64,000 bases of DNA from Nematopogon swammerdamellus (Eukaryota; Arthropoda; Insecta; Lepidoptera; Adelidae). The position numbers and the translations under genes were made by a program. Every line of letters starts with the position of its first letter. Position 1 is the stretch's first letter. The stretch is from positions 19,111,566 to 19,175,565 of the forward strand of contig OX336340.1 of the NCBI GenBank assembly GCA_946902875.1. The letters run 5' to 3'. Below the pieces are notes generated by a model. That model made no database searches. It had not been told where the DNA came from and saw only the letters and a program-made list of their open reading frames with translations. Of this stretch, positions 56,621-64,000 are shown one piece after another.

Positions 56621-57446
56621 TACAGGCCGCCACGGTACAGATTGTATGTACAGTATTGCAGATATCTGTTTTTGCATATTGTTGTGTATCCAAGTGATTA
56701 ACGATGACGTTTTAACAAAGAAGCACAATAGTCTTTTATAAAACAAAAGGTTTTAATGTAATTAGGTGCTCGCTAAAATCGTATGTGGCGTACCTATGTG
56801 ATTGAGAACGTATTATCTAAGTAATTGTATACCGTCGTCGATCAAGTGCGAATTTTAGTAGCGGATTAATTATTAGCGGTCAAGAAAGGAAGCTATTTTG
56901 TATTTTCTCTCGTTATAAGTTTTAAAAGGTGTGTGATGAACGATTGATGATTATAATATCTAAAGCTGGACTATCTGTGACTTTTATTTGGAAAGTGAAG
57001 TGTCATTTAAAAAGAAAGACATTATATTATTACATAAGTTTTTACAGTTGAATGCAATTGTAGATAATTATTTTATGGAACCTAGCACGGTTGACACGAT
57101 ATCTGCCAAATTTCATATTTTGATCGAGTCGGATACACTGAACGGGTCGGAAAACAGTGACTATTCATTCAGTGCGGTGGTAGCTATCCTGACTCTATAC
57201 ATACACCAATAGTCGTTGTGGATTCTTCAGGTATTTCCATATTATGAGCACACGGTACAAGTTATTTCACATACACGTTTCAGAAATTGTTTTTTCTGCT
57301 ATCCATAAGAATGAAGACAAGAAGGACACACACGTCTTATTATCCAATGTCACGTTTCTCAATAACTTTTGAAGTTTTCTCGACACGGCGCGCGGTGGAG
57401 CAGTACGCACCTAGATTTTCTTCGATAGCTAGCTGAATAAAAATGT
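56621..57446. other. No gene seen
   Basis: A possible diverged family B fragment at 57120-57185 ('gatacactgaacgggtcgga', 'ttcattcagtgcggtggta'). Confidence 0.4.
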
Positions 57447-57523
57447 TTAGGTTTCCGTATCCCGTACGGAAGCCTATTACTAAGCCTAGGGTGTCTGTCT
57501 GTCTGTCTGTCTGTCTGTGTGAC

Positions 57524-57578
<55 letters not shown>

Positions 57579-57790
57579 GTCTGTCTGTCTGTCTGTCTGT
57601 CCTACTTCTGTATCTTTGGAACCGAAATAGCTAGCCCGGTGAAATCTTGAAATATGAAAAAATATAATGTGTTATTATGACAGATATAACAACAAACCTA
57701 AAAAAATGAATTTTTTTTTTGTCATGCGCAAACCTCAGTGCCGTCCCGACTCGCATTTGGTCGATTTAATTTTAAATTTTATCTTATCTT
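57447..57790 (-). repeat. Dispersed repeat family A with expanded CTGT microsatellite
   Basis: 'taggtttccgtatcccgtac', 'ggaagcctattactaagcc', then a gtctgtct run 57491-57602 with a few interruptions, 'cttctgtatctttggaac', 'gtgttattatgacagatat', ending near 'cccgactcgcatttggtcg'. The microsatellite is at the same place in other copies but much shorter. Confidence 0.75.
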
Positions 57791-58949
57791 AATCTTATAA
57801 TTTAATCTTAATCTTTCACACTCTTGTATCATACGTGCACGTCTGTATGAAAATAAAGTTTTTAATAGAAAATAGATATTGTAAAGTGGGTTAAAAAGCG
57901 AGCTAGCGAATATATGAAAGCACATAAATCCAACTGAACCGGGTTTGGTCAGCGAAATGTTTTGCAGGTGAGCAGTCCGCGGGCAGATTATACGATCAGA
58001 AAATTATGATTTATAGCAGAAGTAAAGAGCAGAAAATAATATCGTTATTTTCATCAATCCAGTAGAGAGATTCTAAAATAGTAAAATTAACAAAATAACT
58101 AAGTATTATACAAATAAATTAATGCATTAATAGGGTGTAATGTTTTTTTTCTCACGGTTCCCGGTGTCCAATATTAACTACTTTGGTGCGTCTCGGCGGA
58201 TTCACTCGTTAAGCACGATGTCACGTAGCGATATTTCGATATTTATTAGGGTAGGACACGTTTCAAAATATAGTAAAAAATTGACAACAAACGCAAAGGT
58301 TAATTAGAAAAAAATCACTCATCGTAAGTCTCGTTTTCCTTGCGTATTTTTATTATTATTATTTTTTCATTTACTGTTTCTCTCCGTGCAATAAAGAATT
58401 CATATTGTATATGTTATGTGTATAATACGTTATGTGTTAAAAATAAGTAGAAAATATTCGGATATAATAGACGAAAAAAAAAAAATTATTTAATATACTC
58501 AAAGTAGACATTAATGTAAACATGGCCATCGTCCTTTATTGGGAGTTCTATCTCGTATTTGAATTGAATAAACACACAAAGTTCTAAGTGAAACTAAACG
58601 GTCCTCTTGAGGACTAGATAATTAAATGAACGTGGTCTGAACCGGACGCCGCTCATCAAACCCCTAAATTAGTTCGGGACGATGTTAGAACAGTACACCG
58701 ACATACCTATATGTATGAACTTATAATAATATATTAGTCTTGGAATATCACTTAATTTGCCAGATAGTTTGTAAAGCGTATACGAAGTTTAATTGGTATA
58801 ATTTAAACAAGAAACTAGTAGTTTAACAACTTTCAAAGATCAAAGCTTTCTTAATTAGAAAGCTATTTATTATTTAGTCATATTGCCATAATAACGTAGG
58901 TATGTAATAAGTTTTAAAATAAACATAATATATAATATAACCGTTTATT
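57791..58949. other. No gene seen
   Basis: AT-rich, no supported feature. Confidence 0.4.
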
Positions 58950-59262
58950 TTTAAGGTTCCGTATCCGTTGTACGGCACCCTTTTACTAAGCCTACGCCAT
59001 CTGGCTGTCTGTCCGAGGGCTGTATCTCTTGAACCGTTATAGGTAGCCCGTTGAAATTTTCACAGAATATGTGTTATCATGGCTGATATAACAACTAATA
59101 ATAAAAATAAGAAAAATTAAAATGTTCACGGGGGTCCCAATACAAGAAACTAAAAAGTGTATCCGCGCCATCTACCGAAAACAGTATGAAGCAGCGCTGA
59201 CCATGACATGGCGATACGGAACCCTCAGTGCGCGAGTTCGACTCGCACTTGGCCGGTTTTTT
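58950..59262 (-). repeat. Dispersed repeat family A
   Basis: 'ttaaggttccgtatccgttg', 'ttttactaagcctacgccat', 'tatctcttgaaccgttatag', 'ttcacagaatatgtgttatc', 'gcgcgagttcgactcgcact', 'tggccggttttttta'. It lacks the long microsatellite. Confidence 0.75.
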
Positions 59263-59486
59263 TATTTTATCTGACATGTAAGGCATTCATGGTCATATAC
59301 AACCACCATGAAGCCTATCATCATCGAATTGGAACAAGATGCCATGTCAGGACTTACCCCGGTTTTTCGTCAATAACTCTTTGAAAAATTATCAATTTGG
59401 TTGAACTGCCGAAATCTTCTCTGCATAACCGGTCGAATTCTTTATTCGCGAGAAACACGATTTCGAAGAGTAGCTAACTGTGTCTA

Positions 59487-60456
59487 CCACAGATCGGAGA
59501 ACTAATGGCTAGATGCGCCTTCAATAGCCACCAAAGCGCGCGCAGTGATTCGGGGAAAGTCAGCGATCGCATCTTTTCATATGTAGCACGTCTATAACCA
59601 ATGAGAACGCGCAAAGATTTCAACATCGTCTGCCATAAGCGGTAATTACTCTCCGAATAATGCAGCGACACGGCGGCAGATGCTTGATCGCTCATCTAGA
59701 ACTCGATCGCCCATCTGGAGCTCGATCGCCCACCTGGAGCTCGAACGCCCGCCTGGAGCTCTATCGCCAATCTGCAGCTCGATCGACTATCTGGAGTGCG
59801 ATCGACCACCTAGAATTTTGATCGTCCATCTGGAGTTCGATCGCCCATCTAGTGTTCCATCGCCCACCTGGAGCTCTATCGCCTATCTGGAGCTCGATCG
59901 ACTATCTGGAGTTCGATCGACCACCTAGAATTTGATCGTCCATCTGGTGCTAGATCGCCCATCTAGAGTTCGATCGACCACCTAGAATTTGATCGTCCAT
60001 CTGGATCTCGATCGTCCATCTAGGGTTCGATCGCACACCTGGGGCTCTATCGCCAATCTGGATCTCGATTGACTTTCTGGAATTCTATCGAGCACCTAGA
60101 ATTTGATAGTCCATCTGGAGCTGGATCGCCCATCTAGAGTTCGATCACACACCTGGAGCTCTATAGCCAATCTGGAGCTCGATCGACTATCTGGAGTTCG
60201 ATCGACCACCTAGAATTTTATCGTCCATCTGGAGCTCGATCGCCCATCTAGGGTTCAATCGCGCACCTGGAGATCTATTACCAATCTGGAGTTCGATCGA
60301 CTATCTGGAGTTCGATCGACCACCTAGAATTTGATCGTTCATCTGGAGCTCGATCGCCCACCTGGAGCTCGATCTCCCATCTGGAACTCGATCTCCTATC
60401 TGAAGCTCGATCGCCCATGTAGAGCTATACGCCCATCTAGCCATTATATCTGTGGT
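59487..60456. repeat. 19-bp minisatellite with 114-bp higher-order unit, bounded by inverted repeats
   Basis: From about 59690 to 60430, units of type gatcgcccatctggagctc (19 bp). The variant ccacctagaattt marks positions 59806, 59921, 59978, 60092, 60206 and 60320: spacings near 114 (six units) with one of 57 (three units). Outside the array 'accacagat...taatggctagatg' (59486-59515) is inverted at 'catctagccatta...atctgtggt' (60434-60456). No frame runs through it with meaning. Confidence 0.88.
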
Positions 60457-60951
60457 GCCTGCCTACAGTGTGGGTGGAATTGAATGATATTTGCCTCCCT
60501 CCCCGAGCGACGGCGGCGGCGCCGCGGAGGTGAACCGCCCACTGGAACCACCACACCACCGTCCGCACTCGTGCCGTGCGCTCGATTTCTCTACGTGACG
60601 TGCAATAAAGTGCTTGTATTTGTCGAGAGTTATTTGCCAAAAAAAGAACACAGAATTCAATTTTCTTAAATTTACGACTGCTGACAGAACAAATACGTGT
60701 GTCGGTGTTGATATTATGTTTATGTATGCATGGTACAGTGTAACTATACTACAATGTTCGTCTTACATTTAATAATTATTTGTGCATTAATACCCTTACT
60801 TGGGTGGGATATAATTTATTCAGCTTTATTTTTATTTATTTATTTATTTTTCTCTTTATTACAGCCAACTAATTAAAAATAATACTTTTTAAATATCTTA
60901 GCCCAATACATGCTTACAATTATTATTTATAAGGCTGATTAAATCTCTAGC
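60457..60951. other. No gene seen; GC-rich patch
   Basis: 60490-60600 is GC-rich (cggcggcggcgccgcgg) between AT-rich flanks and open on both strands for about 60 codons. No known domain. Confidence 0.35.
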
Positions 60952-61050
60952 AGGTCCCGTGCTAAAGGGCGACAGGATAGCCACATCAGATATTGGCACG
61001 GTTCTTCCACCGAGTCATGCAACAGGTGGGTCTTCGTGCCTTACTTTCAT
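60952..61050 (-). repeat. Repeat family D fragment
   Basis: 'cccgtgctaaagggcgacag', 'ttggcacggttcttccaccg', 'gtgggtcttcgtgccttact'. Confidence 0.7.
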
Positions 61051-61517
61051 TTTAGTCGTTTAAATTTATATATAATTACTCATGTTTACGCACAGAATTT
61101 TACTATCCCTCCAAAATCTAAATTACGTACCTACCTAACACTAGAGGTTTTAATGACAGACAGCTAACTAATATTGAGTTATACATAACCAAAAATACGA
61201 TTGTTGTGGCCTGTTTTGAAATTTTATAATTTCACAACTAACAATTTCGAAAACTTACTCTTTTTGTCAATTGTCCAAAGTGGCGTGCTTCGTGTATGTA
61301 GGTAGGCACACATCAATGGAACAAGAATTTCGTGCGATCACTCCGACAATTTGTCTAGCGTGAAAAATTCAAAGAACGCTAAAGTCGAGTTTGCTCTCTG
61401 TAAATTAATTTTATTTTTTCTTCAGTAACGCGACGACATCGTGACCAAACATCTGGAAAATGGGCTTAGCAGAAAGCTGGGAATATAAAACGTTTGGCGC
61501 GTAGGTATAGCACAACG

Positions 61518-61735
61518 TTTTTTTTTTTATGGAAAACTGACACATCTGGCTACATCACCTACAACATCCGTGATGTTAGCCCATAACCCCGCGCGGTCTA
61601 CAAGTTGCCATGTCAGTGCTTTCCTTTGAACGTGCCGGCTACACTGAACTGGATGGAAAGCACGAACTATTTACATAGCCCCTTTGACCAACCTTTCATT
61701 GATTGCGATGGTGCAAATTCGGGAAAATGTATAGT
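61518..61735 (-). mobile_element. SINE family B, diverged copy
   Basis: 'atggaaaactgacacatctg' to 'cctttcattgattgcgatgg'; preceded by poly(T). Confidence 0.7.
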
Positions 61736-61904
61736 AAGTATAGTATACAACTATACTTCTTCGTGTCGGCGCTTAGAGGGTTTTGGGGCGCGCATAATAA
61801 ACGAGTACGAAAAGATTTATTTCATTTGGGTCTTCATATTTAGTGCTGACGACGACTGTAATCACTATTGATGGGATATGGGATATGTAGATTATAGATA
61901 TCTT

Positions 61905-62181
61905 CAAAAACCGGCCAAGTGTGAGTCGAACTCGCGCACCGAGGGCGTGTTTATGAAATGCTTCATATTAGTTAAAATCATGATTAGTTAAAATGCTTCA
62001 TACACTTTTCGGTAGTTGGCGCGCATACACTTTTTAGTTTCTTCTATGGGAACCGTCGTGAATTTTTTACTTTTTCTTATTTTTATTATTTGTTGTTATA
62101 TCGGCCATACATAATAACACAAATTCTGTGAAAATTTCAAAGAGCTAGGTACCTATTACGGTTCAAGAGATATAGCCCTCG

Positions 62182-62212
<31 letters not shown>

Positions 62213-62262
62213 GGCGTAGGCTTAGTAATAGAGTCCCGTACGCCGGATACGGAACCCTAAAA
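61905..62262 (+). repeat. Dispersed repeat family A, slightly deleted
   Basis: 'aaccggccaagtgtgagtcg', then a deletion after 'cgcaccgagg', 'aattctgtgaaaatttc', gacagacagacagacag, 'ggatacggaaccctaaaaac'. Confidence 0.75.
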
Positions 62263-62667
62263 ACAGTAGATATAAATCAGTTCGTCGATTACGCAGCGTT
62301 ATTGCGAGCAGAAAATTTACCCAAAGAATACTATTATGTATTTTTTCTTATGTTTGGATTTTCAACAGCGAACGAAAGATTCAACATTACTATAACTCAT
62401 GTCCAAGCGGCCATTATGGACAGCAGACGAGTCTATCAGTCCACATTATTCTCAGATAGGGCAGTGTTCAGTGCGCGCGCCAGCAACCCGGTTGCTCATA
62501 AGAAAATCTATTTGTGCCGCTATCTGGGTAATGAGGATGCTTTATGGGATATAAATTATGCCTAAACGTTCGTTCTAGCTGCTGTGCGGACTCCCGAGTA
62601 CATTATCTCGCAATGAATATTATTATAATGCGGCGGAGCTTCGACGTGATGCTTTTCATGATCGTTT

Positions 62668-62872
62668 GAATTACGGACAGTCCAGTCTGCGGTTTACTAA
62701 CGGAAATAATTTTGAATTACGGGCCGTTCAAACTGCGGTTCACTAACGGCAACAATTCTAAATTACGGACCGTCCAGTCTACGGTTCACAAACGGCAAGA
62801 ATTCTGAATTACGGACCAACCAGTCTGAGGTTTACCAATAGCAAGAATTGTAAATTACGGAACGTCTTTGGC
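62668..62872. repeat. 46-bp tandem repeat, about 4.5 copies
   Basis: 'gaattacgg' or 'aaattacgg' starts units at 62668, 62714, 62760, 62806 and 62852, exactly 46 bp apart. Shared core 'gtccagtctgcggtt.actaac' with point changes between units. Confidence 0.88.
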
Positions 62873-64000
62873 TTTCTGACGGAAGTTGCTTTTGTGTTTA
62901 AAATTATATGTGATTTTTGTTTAAATCATCCTATTAAAATATATAGGTAGCATAAAATATGGTCTCAAAACCTATTTTTGCATGTTTCCGACAATGTTTT
63001 ATGCGTCTGTAGTGCACCTATATGAATTAATGCTTTAAATATTATATTCAACTTCTACTACATTGTAGAATACGTCCTTCAATCTATATATGAAAATAAT
63101 TACTTAAGTTGCGCAACTTTTCGAAAAATAAAAAGAATCAATTTGGCAAGGCCGAGTAGAGTTTAGGAATATTTATCGAGTTTATTCAGCACGTGTTGTC
63201 GTAGCAATAAAAGTGGGCTGTTTAATATTTCACTCAAGCCCTTATTTTATGGTCCACAATGACGTAAAAATACATTTTCGGTTCGCCTCCTCCAGTCGTA
63301 AAATACCAAACCCAAATGTACGTGGGGGTATTAATCAAGTTTGTGGGAAGGTCAATCTTATTTCATAGGAAAATAATATGCCCCTGGTAAACATTGAGTT
63401 GCCAGTTTTAATTTTAAAATATTTCAAGTTTGCATTCTGTTCAAACATTAAATTTGAAATAAACTCAAATATGAATGAATTTTCAATCACCAACTTAAAA
63501 AATTATCAAAAGTCACATATTATATGCGCAGAATTCATAAATGTTCCACATTAGTTTTCGTGGAACAGAAAGTTTTTTAAATGTCAAATCAATTCCCCAG
63601 ATTTTTTTCCAGATTAGTTTCGATAATAGGTTTCCGTTTTTATACAAATGTGAAACGGTAAAAATATGCAATAGAAATCATCAATTAATAAAAAAAAGAT
63701 GGAGAATTTACAGCAACATTCTCAGACGTCTGTAGATGAAGTTGTAAAAATTCCCAAGAAATTAATATACTTTATTGCCGCGGATGTAATAAACCCGCTT
63801 AAGGGACTTTGGCAGGGTACTGAGAGAATGCCATTTATAAATATCAAAGACTGTGAGAACATGAAAAAATACAATATTAAAATGAGACATAGACGATTCA
63901 GTTGAAACTTCAGTTTAGAGATAACTAGGTTTATTAGGGAATTTTCGGTGAATGTAAAACGAAACATTTACTAACTTTAAGTAAACTTTTACTAATTATA
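62873..64000. other. No gene seen
   Basis: AT-rich to the end of the window. Short open frames at 63541-63905 on both strands have no recognisable content. Confidence 0.4.

Noticed and set aside
59690..60430. CRISPR-like array
   Set aside because: Units are contiguous 19-mers without unique spacers, in an intron-bearing eukaryotic context.
62302..62565. 87-codon gene after the last family A repeat
   Set aside because: Open back through the repeat edge, no known motif; not enough to call a gene.

Overview
This 64 kb window looks like nuclear DNA of an insect, most likely a moth or butterfly. It is AT-rich, has short introns with GTRAGT donors, and is densely packed with several interspersed repeat families of a type I associate with Lepidoptera: hybrid-promoter SINEs, Helitron-like elements ending in a hairpin plus CTAG/TTAG, foldback elements, and a repeat ending in 'ggaaccctaaaaa'. 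The taxonomic call is inference; no species is identifiable by eye.

Region 1 (about 0.5-13.4 kb) is a virus-like or self-synthesising-element gene cassette. It holds a spliced acidic/lysine-rich protein gene (587-1621), a large family B DNA polymerase (1673-4611 plus 11076-11662), a small spliced gene on the minus strand converging on the polymerase (11960-12394), and a 165-residue protein with a degenerate exonuclease-like layout (12793-13290). The polymerase carries an N-terminal zinc finger, an OTU-like cysteine motif, and an HNH/endonuclease VII-like zinc domain placed between Exo I and Exo II. No integrase, ATPase or capsid gene is visible. The polymerase is split by a young Ty3/gypsy LTR retrotransposon (4612-11075) with tRNA-Trp primer site, open gag and pol frames, and an unusual third LTR. 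The outer two LTRs look identical and a 4-bp target duplication (GACC) flanks the insert. Its net length is a multiple of three, so the polymerase was probably open until recently.

Region 2 (about 14.6-34.5 kb) has no host gene that I can support. It is a graveyard of SINEs, foldback and terminal-inverted-repeat elements, a nearly perfect 468-bp palindrome, an 8-bp minisatellite and a C-terminal scrap of a retroelement protein (33109-33435).

Region 3 (34.8-50.2 kb, minus strand) holds the 3' half of a peptide GPCR gene. Five exons are phase-compatible end to end: TM5 (49988-50203), third intracellular loop and start of TM6 (46575-46670), TM6-TM7 (40744-40924), first tail exon (36249-36378) and a repeat-rich last exon (34830-35423). 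The TM6/TM7 sequence fits the crustacean cardioactive peptide (CCAP) receptor family. Exons for TM1-TM4 are not visible and probably lie beyond the window. Directly downstream of the TM7 exon, its 3' part plus donor site is repeated in tandem at exactly 149 bp.

Region 4 (50.2-64 kb) is non-coding as far as I can see. It holds a 127-bp GA tract, a hAT-type MITE with an 8-bp target duplication, a full-length Helitron-like element, more SINEs, a 19-bp minisatellite with 114-bp higher-order periodicity bounded by inverted repeats, and 46-bp and 55-bp tandem repeats.
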